Below, one piece after another: positions 1-9,625 of a stretch of 27,679 nucleotides of DNA (positions within the stretch are counted from its first letter, which is position 1; each line of letters opens with the position of its first letter). This stretch comes from Paratrimastix pyriformis. Lineage: Eukaryota; Preaxostyla; Paratrimastigidae. A model generated the notes under the pieces. That model ran no database searches. It was not told where the DNA came from and saw only the letters and a list, made by a program, of their open reading frames with translations. The translations under genes and the position numbers were made by a program. The stretch spans positions 1 to 27,679 of the forward strand of contig JAPMOS010000328.1 of the NCBI GenBank assembly GCA_027972325.1, given 5' to 3'.

Positions 1-89
1 CATCAATGAATACGGCTAAAACAGTAGTCAAATACAATAGAGCTCGATGAGAATACAGAGGTGATGAAAGGAGAAGGATGTGAGAAGAC

Positions 90-2897
90 AGAAACCAACT
101 CACATTATGTGTTAAAGATTTGTCTCGTCTCTTAAGTTCAAGCCAGAACAACACAATGGAAAAAAGTATTTTGTCTGAACTGTATGCATGGATTTTGGAA
201 TGAAAGCCTGTTGCAAAGGCATAAACCAGTGCATGCTATGAGCATGAATGTTGTCAAGCATGGTTACCAATAGAAGAAGATGCTCATGTCGAATTCAAGC
301 ATATATCAAAATCAGTGAAGCAACCTTTTGCGATTTATGCAGATTTCGAAGCACTCACAACACCAATTGATTGATGATGACGATGAGAAAAAATAAAAGC
401 AGCCTATCAGCACCATAATGTGTGTTCATATGCATACAAAGTTGTCAGTAATTATCCAGAGTTTGAGAGACCAATACAATTGTATCGTGGTGAAGGAGCA
501 GTTGAGCATTTCTTAAAATCCATCATCGAAGAGCGTAAAACGATACTGAAGATAGTCAAAAGGAACTGTGAGATGAACTTATCGAAGGAACAACAAAAGA
601 GTTTGATAAAGCCACTGTGTGTCATATTTGTGGACGAGAGATTGAAGATGAATCAGATAAAGTGAGAGACCATGATCATATTACGGGTGAATATCGAGGG
701 GCAGCATAATGGATGTAACTTATTATTCAGTCTGAAGAATTACAAGGTACCAGTTTTCTTTCACAATCTAAAGGGTTATGATTCTCACCTCTTAATGCAA
801 GAAATAGGGAACTTTAGTGAGAAAATTACATGCTTAGCATTGACTGAAGAGAAGTATCTGTCGTTCTCGATGGATGGAAATATAGAGTTCAAAGACAGTT
901 TTGCATTCATGACAGAATCATTGGATAAATTATCAGAGAACTTAGGGAAGAACAACTACGATGATTTTATCAGAACAAAAGCAGATTGGGAAGGAATCAG
1001 TGAAGAGAACCTGAAACTTTTATGCCAGAAGGGTGTTTATCCATATGACTATTTGAACACAATGGAGAAGTTCGATGAGACTGAATTGCCACCAAAGGAA
1101 GCATTTTACAGTAAACTAAACGATAAAGCCATATCTGATGAAGATTATGCACATGCACAGACAGTATGGAACACATTTGAATGTGAAACGTTAGGTGATT
1201 ATCATGACATATACCTTAAAACTGATGTGTTACTATTAGCAGATGTCTTCGAAAAGTTTCGTAGCATGTGTATAAAAATTACGGGCTCGATCCGGTATGT
1301 TACGTGTCATTACCAGCAATGTCATGGGATGCGGCACTGAAGCGTTCGAAGGTGGAGTTAGACTTATTTAATGACACACAAATGGACATGCATTTGTTTA
1401 TTGAGAAGGTATTCGAGGAGGGATTTCAATGATAACGAACAGATATTGTCAAGCCAACAACAAGTACATGAAGACATACAACAAAGAGGGCAAAACGGTG
1501 TACATTCTGTATCTCGATGCTAACAACCTTTACGGCAAAGCAATGAGTTATAGACTACCAACGACTGATTTTCAATGGGAAAAGAACGTAAGCAAGTTCA
1601 CGAAGAGCAAGATAATGTCATTAGACAAGAATGGAGATAGAGGCTACATATTAGAAGTGGATTTATCATATCCAAAAGAACTACATGACATGCACAATGA
1701 TTATCCATTAGCACCATGCAAGAAGGTTGTAGAAGATGAAAAGTTATCTGAATACCAGAAGTTGTTGAAGACGAATTTAAGCCTAAAGCAGGCAAAAGTT
1801 GAGAAGTTGATTTGTGATTTTGAAGACAAGACTGATTATGTTGTGCATTATCGTGCACTCCAGCTATATTTGAGTTTAGGAATGGAACTGAAAGCAGTCA
1901 AAAGAGTGATGAGTTTTAAACAAGATGATTGGTTAGAAGACTACATAGGATTCAATACCAACGAGCGTTCAAAAACAAAGAATGAATTCGAGAAGGCACT
2001 ATTCAAATTAGCCAACAATGCAGTCTTTGGAAAAACCATGCAGAACAATCGTTCTCACATCAACTTTACACTAACATCCAGTGAGGAGAAGGCACGTAAG
2101 CTCGTAGCCAAGCCAAATTATGAGAAGACAGTGATATTTGGAGATAAACTCGTAGGCATACATGCAAGACAGACATCAGTCAAATTGAACATGCCAATAG
2201 CAGTTGGGCAATCAATATTAGACTTATCCAAGATGCACATGTATGACTTTTACTACAACACACTCAAAGCAAAGTATGGAGACAAAGTCAAATTGCTATT
2301 CACAGATACTGACAGTTTATGTGTTGCAGTGGAGACAGAAGACATATATGAAGATATGAAAGAATTTGAAGACGAACTCGATACATCCAATTATCCAGAG
2401 GACAATGCGCTATTCAGCGAAAAGAACATTGCCAAGATTGGAAAGTTCAAGGATGAAGCCAAAGGCAAGCAAATCATAGAGTTCTGTGGATTACGTTCGA
2501 AGATGTATTCATATGTCATAGAAGGTGATGAAGAGAAGCATGCCAAATGCAAAGGTGTGAAGAAGTCAGCAATTAAACAGGAATTATCACACAAAGGTTC
2601 ATGGACTGTTTGAACTCAGAATGTCTGAAGCCAAAACGCAAACAGAATGATGAAGAGATTGATGAAGAGATTGACGAAGAGATGAAGAAAAAGAATGAAG
2701 AGATGGAGAAAAAGAATGATGAAGAGATTGATAAGGCACATCCTAAGGTGAAGTTCTGTGCAATTCAAAGCAAATATCACCAACTCTATGCAGTATCAGT
2801 GAACAAGTTTGCATTGTGCTCTTATGATGATAAAAGGTATCTCAGAAACAAGACTGATAGTTACGCTTATGGGCATTATGCAATCAAGATTGCATAA
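90..2897 (+). pseudogene. Protein-primed family B DNA polymerase (pPolB), broken
   Basis: This is the remains of the Polinton replicative polymerase, which copies linear DNA from a terminal-protein primer. Visible exonuclease signatures are an ExoI-like YADFEAL near 333-356, an ExoII-like NLKGYDSHLL near 759-790 and an ExoIII-like YLKTDVLLLADVF near 1211-1250. Polymerase signatures are motif A (LDANNLYGKAM near 1512-1545), motif B (LANNAVFGK near 2008-2034) and motif C (FTDTDS near 2299-2316). Near the end, a DDKRY...AYGHY block matches the usual C-terminal part of Polinton polymerases. A low-complexity Glu/Asp/Lys tract (about 2650-2735) sits between palm and C-terminus. Residues upstream of ExoI resemble the Cys/His segment of the family. 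There are about half a dozen breaks. The family call is firm; the start is not visible. Confidence 0.92.
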
Positions 2898-2929
2898 TCG
2901 AATGGATGGTTGCACCATCCGTTGCATTA
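2875..2929 (-). repeat. Double-hairpin element, locus 1 (pPolB 3' end)
   Basis: Two stem-loops lie side by side. The first is ATTATGCAATC (2875-2885) pairing with GATTGCATAAT (2888-2898); counted without its closing C-G pair it has a 4-nt loop. The second is GGATGGT (2904-2910) pairing with ACCATCC (2914-2920) across a 3-nt loop. They are joined by CGAATG and followed by CGTTGCATT. Read on the minus strand, the order is 3-nt-loop hairpin, CATTCG-type spacer, 4-nt-loop hairpin, as at the other loci. The polymerase stop codon lies in the first stem, so the structure could also act at the transcript 3' end. Confidence 0.7.
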
Positions 2930-2985
2930 CCGGATTAAAATGGAGCAATCGAAGACTAAGTGAAATTTTATCAGCGTTCATTATT

Positions 2986-3183
2986 ATGGAACCATATCAA
3001 CAGTCAACATTTGACAAGATGAATGCTAAACTGACATCAATTGAACGCTCAATGAAAGACATAACCAACCTATTAGAAGCATTGTTAGAAGAAACTGTAG
3101 TGTATGGAGAGTTACAGAAACAGGGCAGAGAGCAAAGCAGAATTCATTATAATTTGGAAGCACCAACTGAAAATCAAAAATGA
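2986..3183 (+). CDS. Small possible coiled-coil protein (65 aa), unrecognised
   Basis: A short open frame between the polymerase and the GIY-YIG gene begins MEPYQQSTFDKMNAKL and contains a helical, heptad-like stretch (KLTSIERSMKDITNLLEALL) followed by a polar tail. The frame is open further upstream, but that part overlaps the polymerase end and the hairpins at 2875-2929, so the ATG at 2986 is the more natural start. No family is recognised, and no second copy is available in the window because element B is not covered this far. It could be a small scaffold or regulatory protein, or simply an open frame. Confidence 0.35.
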   Translation: MEPYQQSTFDKMNAKLTSIERSMKDITNLLEALLEETVVYGELQKQGREQSRIHYNLEAPTENQK

Positions 3184-3216
3184 AAGTGACTTAAATACAG
3201 TTGAAATATTATCTAA

Positions 3217-3226
3217 TACTATAGTA
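3217..3226 (+). promoter_or_regulatory. Palindrome TACTATAGTA just upstream of GIY-YIG start
   Basis: A perfect 10-bp palindrome ends 7 nt before the ATG at 3234. AT-rich palindromes or short stems also sit directly upstream of the starts at 4045, 12766 and 17938, and the TATAGT core recurs upstream of the ATPase and of the gene starting at 17938 (minus). A promoter role is inferred only from position and recurrence. Confidence 0.35.
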
Positions 3227-3233
3227 TAGTAAA

Positions 3234-3989
3234 ATGAAATACTACATATATAAGATAGTCAACACTGTTGAGCCGAATGAATTATATATAGGTTCAACAA
3301 AGAACATCCGTTCGAGATGGGCAGTGCATAAAACGCATGTCAAGAGTGGATGTACACATCTGCTTTACAGCAGAATGAGAGAAGTAGGTATTGACAAGTT
3401 TACCATTGAAGAAATAGAAGCCATTTGTGATTGTGAGAACATTAAAGAGATAGAAGAGAAATACATCAAAGAATATACAGAAAAGGGTTTCAAGATGCTT
3501 AATATGATTAAAGCATGTCGCACTGAAGATGAGCGCAAAGAATACCAACAGGAGAAATACAAGAAGACCTTTTGCAAGGATTTGTCGAACTACAAGCCGA
3601 GAGAATACAAGAAGAAGGAGAAATATGTGAAAGGAGCAAGGACTCAAGTAATAGTGACAAATAAGACAGATGGTACGAAAACAATATACAAGTCACTATA
3701 TGCATGTAGTGTAGCATTGAAATTGAATCCAAATCAGGTTAAACAAAGATGTGAAAGTAGTTTTACATTTGATGACCTCGTATTTGAGTATGGAGAGTCA
3801 AAGAAACTCTTACCACCACAACTCAGGAAGACATTGAACAGTTTGCAGTCATCAATTACCTACTTAGGCATTTCAGCTAAGACTAACAAAGAGCAATACA
3901 AGCAAATGCTTTTTGATAAGATAAAAAACCATAAGAAGATACAGAAGGAAGATAAGGATGCACTTTATGAGTACCTCATTGATTTCTAA
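3234..3989 (+). CDS. GIY-YIG endonuclease with probable NUMOD-like DNA-binding segment
   Basis: This 251-residue protein begins with a GIY-YIG nuclease domain: a YIYKI strand at residues 4-8, ELYIGS at 16-21, an Arg-rich RSRW at 26-29 and a Glu-rich helix (IEEKYIKEY, about 73-81) that would supply the catalytic glutamate. A Lys-rich linker follows. Residues about 135-170 (VIVTNKTDGTKTIYKSLYA then a helical stretch) resemble NUMOD1/IENR1 motifs of homing endonucleases. Such enzymes cut DNA and may help spread the gene or process element DNA. The first Tyr replaces the usual Gly of GIY, which is common in the family. The gene looks whole. Its start fits the palindrome a few bases upstream. It sits between polymerase and zinc-ribbon genes, all on the plus strand. 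Confidence 0.85.
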   Translation: MKYYIYKIVNTVEPNELYIGSTKNIRSRWAVHKTHVKSGCTHLLYSRMREVGIDKFTIEEIEAICDCENIKEIEEKYIKEYTEKGFKMLNMIKACRTEDERKEYQQEKYKKTFCKDLSNYKPREYKKKEKYVKGARTQVIVTNKTDGTKTIYKSLYACSVALKLNPNQVKQRCESSFTFDDLVFEYGESKKLLPPQLRKTLNSLQSSITYLGISAKTNKEQYKQMLFDKIKNHKKIQKEDKDALYEYLIDF

Positions 3990-4017
3990 GTTGTTTTGAG
4001 TTTTGTTTTGAATTGAA

Positions 4018-4042
4018 TTAATATAATCTATTGTTATATTAA
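4018..4042 (+). promoter_or_regulatory. AT-rich 9-bp inverted repeat just before the zinc-ribbon gene
   Basis: TTAATATAA at 4018-4026 pairs with TTATATTAA at 4034-4042 across a 7-nt loop, ending 2 nt before the ATG at 4045. Similar A/T palindromes precede other starts in the window. It may be a promoter element or a transcript 5' structure; it also lies only 28 nt after the preceding gene, so it could serve that gene's 3' end. Confidence 0.35.
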
Positions 4043-4044
4043 TC

Positions 4045-4575
4045 ATGAAGGAAATGGATGAGAAAGCAGAGAGAAAACGTCTGATGCAATTGTCATTAGA
4101 CTTATACAGACAGGAAGTTGAGAAGGAACCAAAAGAACCAGAATGGAAGTGTTGTGATAAACCAGATGCAGTTACGACACCAGAAGGTTTGAATGTCTGT
4201 CAGAACTGTGGATGTGTATTAGAGACACCATTTGTATGTAATTTTCAGGAAGAGCGAGCAGCACGTAATAAGTCACATTATGTGCCATATAAACCATCGA
4301 ATTATTTCAACCAGGTGTTTAGCAAGATGGTACATTATCAAATAGCGCCGTCAGTCAGAGAAAGCATGAAGAGACAGTTTGCAAAGATAAAAGACAGGTT
4401 AGCCATCAGTAAGTATAGAATGAATTACAAGTTCATCATATACAAATTATTACAGGCTAATGGTATTGAAGATAAGAAGTTATACAAAAGAATTTGTGTC
4501 AATCGAGAGTTCATAAAGAAGTATGAGAAGAAGTGGAATGAGCTTAAATTAGGCTCGAGCTTAAGCAGTAAGTGA
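4045..4575 (+). CDS. Zinc-ribbon transcription-factor-like protein (TFIIB / VLTF-3-like)
   Basis: This 176-residue protein has a zinc ribbon at residues 36-57: a CC pair at 36-37 and CQNCG at 52-56, a spacing like TFIIB N-terminal ribbons. The rest is helical and basic. It carries an NKSHYVPYKPSNYF segment and a C-terminal YRMNYKFIIYKLLQANGI stretch that looks like the core of late transcription factors of the VLTF-3/TFIIB-like group in large DNA viruses. A likely role is recruiting RNA polymerase to the element's own promoters, which would fit the recurrent palindromes near gene starts. The similarity is judged by eye, so the exact family is uncertain. The gene looks whole and overlaps the convergent 300-residue gene by 15 nt at their 3' ends. 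Confidence 0.6.
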   Translation: MKEMDEKAERKRLMQLSLDLYRQEVEKEPKEPEWKCCDKPDAVTTPEGLNVCQNCGCVLETPFVCNFQEERAARNKSHYVPYKPSNYFNQVFSKMVHYQIAPSVRESMKRQFAKIKDRLAISKYRMNYKFIIYKLLQANGIEDKKLYKRICVNREFIKKYEKKWNELKLGSSLSSK

Positions 4576-5463
4576 TTTCATCGACATAAGATTTGACACT
4601 TGACGAAGCAATGTGCTTTTATCGAGGACTTTTGTATTAGTGATGATGCCGGAAATAGATGTAGCGATGTTAGATACAGTTTCAGATGCATCAGGAAGCA
4701 TTAAACTGAGTTCATACTTATTGGTTGACACGACAGTCTTATCATTCTTTACGACATACAGCTCGAAGTATCTGATGAACTTATAGATAATGTTGTTGTA
4801 TTTCACATTCATCACACAGATGTCGATAATGTTGTTTGCTTTGATTGCTTGTAGTATTAAATCGTAGGTGATGCCATTATACTTATCATTTTGATATACG
4901 ACGCTCCACATTTTGATAAAGCCGAGCCATTCATTTTCGAAATTTTGCATTCGTTCAGTCACCTTTTTCTTTAGGATACCCCAGCATGAATTGACAGATG
5001 ATTCATACTTGTTGATGTAACGTTTCATCTTTTGTATCTCATCGACGAGTCCACTATTTTGTGATACATCACACACGACAGATTCAACGAGCAGCTTATC
5101 GAGTTTGTATTTAAACACCTCCTCAATGAATCCACCGAGTTCAGCCATGGAATCCACATCGTCATCGAACTGTAAGTCGCGCCCGGAATTGTTCAGAAGA
5201 GGGTAAATCCATTTCATGTAACGCTCAAATGATTGGAAAATGACAGGTTGTTTGAACACATCAGATAACTCATACCATTCTTTCTTAATGAACACAGTTT
5301 GTCCACTGTCGAATCTTATCTTCACAACATTCTGTGCTAAGCTTTCATCTTGTTTAGCAATAGCATCATCATAAGGCGTTAGAATCACTTTGTTAGGGTG
5401 ATGTAGTTCTTGAAGAGTATCATTTAGTTGATTTTCATTCACAGTTTCAACTGTTCTGTGCAT
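4561..5463 (-). CDS. Unrecognised 300-residue protein
   Basis: I do not recognise this protein. It is 300 residues, mixed alpha/beta, with no signal peptide and no clear membrane segment. Visible blocks are an N-terminal VVKIRFDSGQTVFIKKEWYE beta-rich segment, a negatively charged loop (FDDDVDSMAEL), a long helical middle (about residues 140-190) and a C-terminal stretch rich in Ser, Thr and Ile (VSNIATSISGIITN) ending in a helix. The frame looks whole. Its 3' end overlaps that of the zinc-ribbon gene by 15 nt, and its start lies just below the broken coiled-coil gene on the same strand. The position at the edge of the virion block would allow either a replication or a structural role. Element B is not covered here, so conservation cannot be judged. 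Confidence 0.6.
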   Translation of the reverse strand: MHRTVETVNENQLNDTLQELHHPNKVILTPYDDAIAKQDESLAQNVVKIRFDSGQTVFIKKEWYELSDVFKQPVIFQSFERYMKWIYPLLNNSGRDLQFDDDVDSMAELGGFIEEVFKYKLDKLLVESVVCDVSQNSGLVDEIQKMKRYINKYESSVNSCWGILKKKVTERMQNFENEWLGFIKMWSVVYQNDKYNGITYDLILQAIKANNIIDICVMNVKYNNIIYKFIRYFELYVVKNDKTVVSTNKYELSLMLPDASETVSNIATSISGIITNTKVLDKSTLLRQVSNLMSMKSLTA

Positions 5464-6060
5464 GGTTGTTCATATGATATGGCTATAAATTTATCTTTGT
5501 TTTCCTTTCTTTCGTTTTGCTTCAGCTTCCTTAGCTTTACGAGTCGCTTCTTCTTCGATGGCTTTTTATTAGCAGCCTCTTCCTTGGCTCGTTCCTGTGC
5601 CTCTTTTCGTTTTGGAACCACTCGTCCTCGGCACGTTTTCGAGCAGACTCTTCTTCAGCCTTTTTCGTGCAGCCTCCTCAGCCGCAGCTTTTCGTGCAGC
5701 ATCCTCAGCCTGTCCCTTAGCAACCAATTCCTCGGCACGTTTATACGCAGCTTCATCCTCAGCTCGTTTCTGTGCAGCCTCATCTTCAGCTCGCATTTTG
5801 ATATACTCTTCTTCAGCACGTTTCCTTTCAGCTTCCTCAGCTCGTTTCTGTGCGAGTGCAGCTCGTTGTACACCAATAAGGTTTTGCAATGACTTATTGT
5901 TATACCCCTTCCGTATGTAATTTTTTGTACCCAGTTTGTTCATCTTCTTCATCTTAAGAACGACATCATTTCCTTTAGGTATTGTATCTTTCCATTTCAA
6001 TAAGATTCTGCCCTCACCACACCATTCCTCGAGTAATTCAGGGGTCACATCAGACGCATC
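5439..6060 (-). pseudogene. Ala/Glu/Lys/Arg-rich coiled-coil protein, broken
   Basis: The readable part opens with a globular stretch (TPELLEEWCGEGRILLKWK) and a Lys-rich segment ending NLIGVQRAALAQKRAEEA. It then runs into about 70 residues of KRAEEEA/RAEDEAA repeats typical of a long charged helix, similar in style to TolA-like or scaffold coiled coils. Such a rod could be a scaffolding or tether protein in virion assembly; that is inference. The region is broken, with about two breaks. Whether it was separate from the acidic gene at 6119-6804 is not resolved here. The complementary strand has long open frames caused only by the biased composition. Confidence 0.6.
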
Positions 6061-6118
6061 GAATTTTTGTAAACGGCATGTGCATTACCATGTATAGGAT
6101 TAGTAAAAAATGGAATTT

Positions 6119-6804
6119 TTATTTTTTTGCCCAGTTTCTGTAGTTCTTCGGTTTTAATCCTATAGTATTCATTCTTAGGGACTCTAAAATGTAAGCTTTT
6201 GGTGTTCCGGTCCTATTATAATAGTCATAAGGATACATAGGTCCGCTCAATAATATTTCATGACGAATAATTCCTTCCATTGTCTTGTCTCTCATATAAC
6301 CAAAATACATGTCTTCAGGTGATTCACCACCAAATGCCTTAACCAATTCCGTTTGAATTTCTTCCGGAGGCAACTCATCCCCAGCGGGTGCAGGTTTAGG
6401 TTCAGCAGGTGCTTCTAAGTCATCACCAGGTGCTTCTAAGTCCTCACCGGCTAAGTCGGCATCCTCATCAATGAGGACTTCTACGCTCTTTTCATCACCT
6501 TCTTCTCCCTCCTCATCACCTTCTTCTTCCTCATCATCACCTTCTTCTTCCTCATCATCACCTTCTTCTTCCTCATCATCACCTTCTTCTTCCTCATCAT
6601 CACCTTTTTTCCCTCATCATCACCTTCTTCTTCACCTCCGCTTCCGGAACCAGAGTCAGAATCAGATTCTTCTTCAGTGAACATTGCATCGAGTGTTCCC
6701 TTTTGAGGTTCGTTGACAGGTTGTTGGTTATGTTGTTTTTGGTTGTGATATAGCATGATTGTTAAGGCTAATGCAACCTTTTGATTGCGTGTAAGGTGAT
6801 CCAT
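6119..6804 (-). pseudogene. Acidic repeat-tract protein, element A copy, broken
   Basis: The gene begins with MDHLTRNQKVALALTIMLYH, a possible short hydrophobic N-terminal segment. It passes through a Ser/Asp/Gly-rich acidic stretch and a hypervariable Glu/Asp-rich repeat tract, and ends in a more ordinary segment (PPEEIQTELVKAF through PYDYYNRTGTPKAYILESL). The start is supported by the same MDHLT start in element B at 27371. No family is recognised; acidic tails of this kind occur in viral chaperones and assembly proteins. The copy is broken, with about one or two breaks in or near the repeat tract. It lies directly downstream of the myristoylated membrane protein gene on the same strand. 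Confidence 0.6.
6491..6636 (+). repeat. 21-bp minisatellite in the acidic gene
   Basis: The unit CCTTCTTCTTCCTCATCATC plus a final A (21 bp) is repeated about four times almost perfectly, flanked by degraded units. On the minus strand it reads as Glu/Asp codons. Element B has a Glu-rich tract at the matching place (about 27555-27625) with different unit order and length, so the tract evolves quickly by slippage. Confidence 0.85.
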
Positions 6805-6830
6805 CATAATATGATACATGCATAAATTCT

Positions 6831-7480
6831 TCAATTGTTTTGTTTGTTCATATAGATAAAACCACCAACCACTAAGACAGCAGCAATAGCAATCAATGCA
6901 GTAGTGTTATCGGCAGTTTGTCCAATGTCGTGCTCTTCTTCATCTTTTGTGTGTTGATCCACTTCAGAATATATTTCAGCTAATGAATCATAAACTTGTT
7001 TGTTATATAGTTGATTGGTAGCAGTTAAGTCAACATCTTCGAGACTTGATGAAGGAACAAAGGCATCGTTGATGACTTGGAAGGAATTGACAACGTCGAA
7101 GGAGTTTCTTATGTTTTGCATCTGTTGGTTGACACGATTGACATCAACCACGTTCTTTAGCTTCTTAATCATGTCGAGCACGTTAAAGTTAGCGGTAAAG
7201 ATACCACCTTGGTTTTGCTTTTCTGATATCTTGTTCAGGATGTCGTTGAATGCAGATGTGGCAGATGTTGATTCCAATATCGTTTTGGCTATGATTTGGT
7301 TCTTTATGTCATTGGCAAAAGAAATCTTCACGTTTTGATGTGAGCTATGTTACGAAAGATGATTTCATTCTTTGCATTAAGAACCACATTGACTTGTTGC
7401 ATTATGATGTTGGTTTCATTGACAGACAGATAGTTCAACAGGTCTTGCCTAATCGAATTATAACTAATGTTTCCTCCCAT
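6831..7480 (-). pseudogene. Myristoylated membrane protein, L1/F9/E248R-like, element A copy (broken)
   Basis: The conserved start at 7480 gives MGGNISYNSI, a textbook N-myristoylation signal (Gly2, Ser6), the same opening style as African swine fever virus E248R. The body is about 180 residues of amphipathic helices (NIIMQQVNVVLNAKNEIIF, then DMIKKLKNVVDVNRVNQQMQ), followed by a polar stalk and one C-terminal membrane segment (ALIAIAAVLVVGGFIYM) with a short basic tail. Poxvirus L1 and F9 and asfarvirus E248R share this plan and act in virus entry and fusion. By analogy this would be a virion or inner-membrane entry protein. The copy is broken, with about one break. It is divergent from the tail-anchored protein gene, with 47 bp between the starts. 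Confidence 0.65.
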
Positions 7481-7527
7481 GTTGTATACAGTACTCATCG
7501 AAAATTTCACCTTGTATAGCATTAAGA

Positions 7528-8732
7528 ATGATTCAGTGGAATTCATTGGGAAATGAAGAGCGTAGCCCTTCATTCGAATGCGCAGAGAACTCTGCGCTTT
7601 GCAGCGAAAGTAAGTTCATCAATGCTTTTCAACAGAACAATGTCAGTTACGTCAGGTTGACGTTGAAAATGGACTTTATATCAAAACGTCGATATGACAA
7701 TCTGATGAAGGTGGAAGGTGAAGACAGAAAGCGTGAGTTAAAGACATTATATGCTAAGTTACGTGTTGAAATGCCGTTACGTGGAGGTAGTAAGACGAGA
7801 GCCTTTACAGTGATTTCACGGTGCCACAGGCATTAACTTTGCGCATTCCAACAACTTTGACTTTGATTCATACACAGAGTTTTTTCCGGCAATAGCAAAA
7901 TCCACCACTGAGGCACAGTTCCAAAAGTGTGTAAACTGTTCGAAGATTGAGTCATGTGCTAAGAATTGGGACTGTCTGAAAGACATTGAAGATTCAGCCC
8001 CTAAAGAGTTATCTGAATGTGAAAAGGGGTTCAAAACATTATCAAAATGAATGAATCATACCTAAAACAGATGGATGACTATTATGCTAAGTTTGATAAA
8101 TGGAAAGATGAATACGACAAATGGTATTTTATGAATGATTCGATTCAATACATCCATGCAACAATCACGGGCTTATGGAATATTGATTCAATTGCCTTCA
8201 GCCTGATGACTGATAAGGACAAATACATTGCATCAACTATAAAGCAGAATGGACTCGATTTATCAAACCTTAATGTCCAATCATGTGAATGGAGTGAGTT
8301 AAACCGTCAGAACAAAACGGGTGAATTCATGATGACCTTTTATTATAAGCCTGAGTACTTATCACAACGAATAGCACAGATTAATGTAAATAAGCCTGAG
8401 ATGCCATCAAAACCGCAATGGGGTGACTTAGTTTGTGTTGATTGTCGTAATATAATAGATTGGAAGAATGTAGGCACATTAACAAATGTCCAAATACAAC
8501 AACTTAATGAATGTGTTGTAAATGCAGAGAAGGAAAAAGAAGATGATAAAAAGCCCGACACTCCTGACGAGCCAATTCCTCCTGATGTAACGCCACCTCC
8601 AAGGCAACCTGAAGAGCCAAAAGAACCTGATGAACCATTAACTCCAATTCATCATGATGAAAAGAAACAACAAACTATATCCCTTACATGCTATTTGGTG
8701 CAGGTGTTTTTGCACTTACGAGAATTCTATGA
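7528..8732 (+). pseudogene. Tail-anchored Cys-containing membrane protein, element A copy (broken)
   Basis: This is the A counterpart of the whole 413-residue gene at 25409-26650. It keeps the N-terminal part, the Cys-bearing middle, the Lys/Trp/Tyr-rich segment (YYAKFDKWKDEYDKWYFM), the Pro-rich stalk and the end. There are about two breaks. A double-hairpin element (7552-7597) lies inside its first codons. See the B copy for domain detail. Confidence 0.65.
7552..7597 (-). repeat. Double-hairpin element, locus 2, copy A (inside a coding region)
   Basis: The first stem is AATGAAG...CTTCATT (7552-7574), which can extend inward to a 3-nt loop with one mismatch or wobble. The central palindrome CATTCGAATG is at 7571-7580. 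The second stem is GCGCAGA (7580-7586) pairing with TCTGCGC (7591-7597) across a 4-nt loop, followed by TTTGCA. It encodes about residues 9-24 of the tail-anchored protein. Confidence 0.8.
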
Positions 8733-8744
8733 ATTTAGGCATGA

Positions 8745-9568
8745 GTGACTACTGGTGCTCCTGTAATTTTGTCAGTTTTGACTTTTATTGCTTCAAGGAG
8801 ACCTTGTAATGCACCCATCTGAGATGTGTCCTGTTGCGGTGCAAATATGTTCCGTTGGTTAGACATGAAGAACTTCTAAATATTGCTATCTGGTTTAATA
8901 TTTTTATTCGCCGTGTCGATCAATACAGCCAAATCTTGCATTGATTTACGCAATCCCTCAACTATAGGGCTTGTGTGTCCATATTTTGCCACAAACTCTG
9001 GAAGTTCTTTCTGATACTGCTTGTATTTTGTGACTAATGCGGTGTAAGTGATTGCATCATTGTCAGTCTGCTGAACTGCATAAAATGGTTGCGTAATTGT
9101 CAGACGTTCATCATATATCTTCTTTGCCATATCGAAATCTGCTCTATCAATAGGCACCTTCTCAAATACGTCGACATCCTTCCGAACCAATCCATATACA
9201 GTATTTGATTCATCATAACCTTTCGAGTACTCATGTTTTACTCTCACTCCATCTTTAATGTCACCTAAGAATATTGCCCAACAACTGTCATCCTTACGGT
9301 AGAACCTAAAGTTGCCGAGTTCAAAATCAACTCCGGCTTTTATTTCCGGCTGAGTCATGAATGTCTTTTGCATGCTGGTGAACTCTTTCTCTGGTATCTT
9401 TCCATTTCTCTTATCAATCATATCGAGCACCTTACCCATGGTAGCCTCAAATGATTCACCTTGAGAATGACGTGCTCCTTTATGACTTTTCCTCGTTCCT
9501 TTGGTTGCCCTCTTCTTTGTTTTGCTAACGGTGTCTGAATACGGATTTGCAGGCATTTTTTCTGACAT
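8745..9568 (-). pseudogene. Basic N-terminus protein, element A copy (broken)
   Basis: This is the counterpart of the whole 273-residue gene at 24585-25406. The N-terminal 230 residues match closely, including the basic start (TKKRATKGTRKSHKGARH) and the DFELGNFRFYRKDDSCWAIF block. The copy is broken, with about one break. Its 3' end lies back to back with that of the tail-anchored gene. Confidence 0.7.
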
Positions 9569-9625
9569 TGGTTACTAATACAATTGATGGAGAAAAAATT
9601 TATCGACTAAATATACTGGATCACA

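Noticed and set aside
232-246. Hairpin CATGCT/AGCATG with a 3-nt loop
   Set aside because: It is a single 6-bp stem with no central palindrome or second hairpin. Several such stems are expected by chance in 27 kb.
5428-5920. Long open frames on the plus strand opposite the coiled-coil gene
   Set aside because: They are Ser/Phe-rich shadows produced by the Ala/Glu/Lys/Arg codon repeats on the other strand.
6464-6477. Hairpin CCTCAT/ATGAGG
   Set aside because: It is an isolated 6-bp stem in low-complexity coding sequence and is not kept in B.
6471-6680. Ser/Pro-rich frame over the 21-bp repeats
   Set aside because: It is the reverse reading of an acidic repeat tract, with no sign of being a gene.
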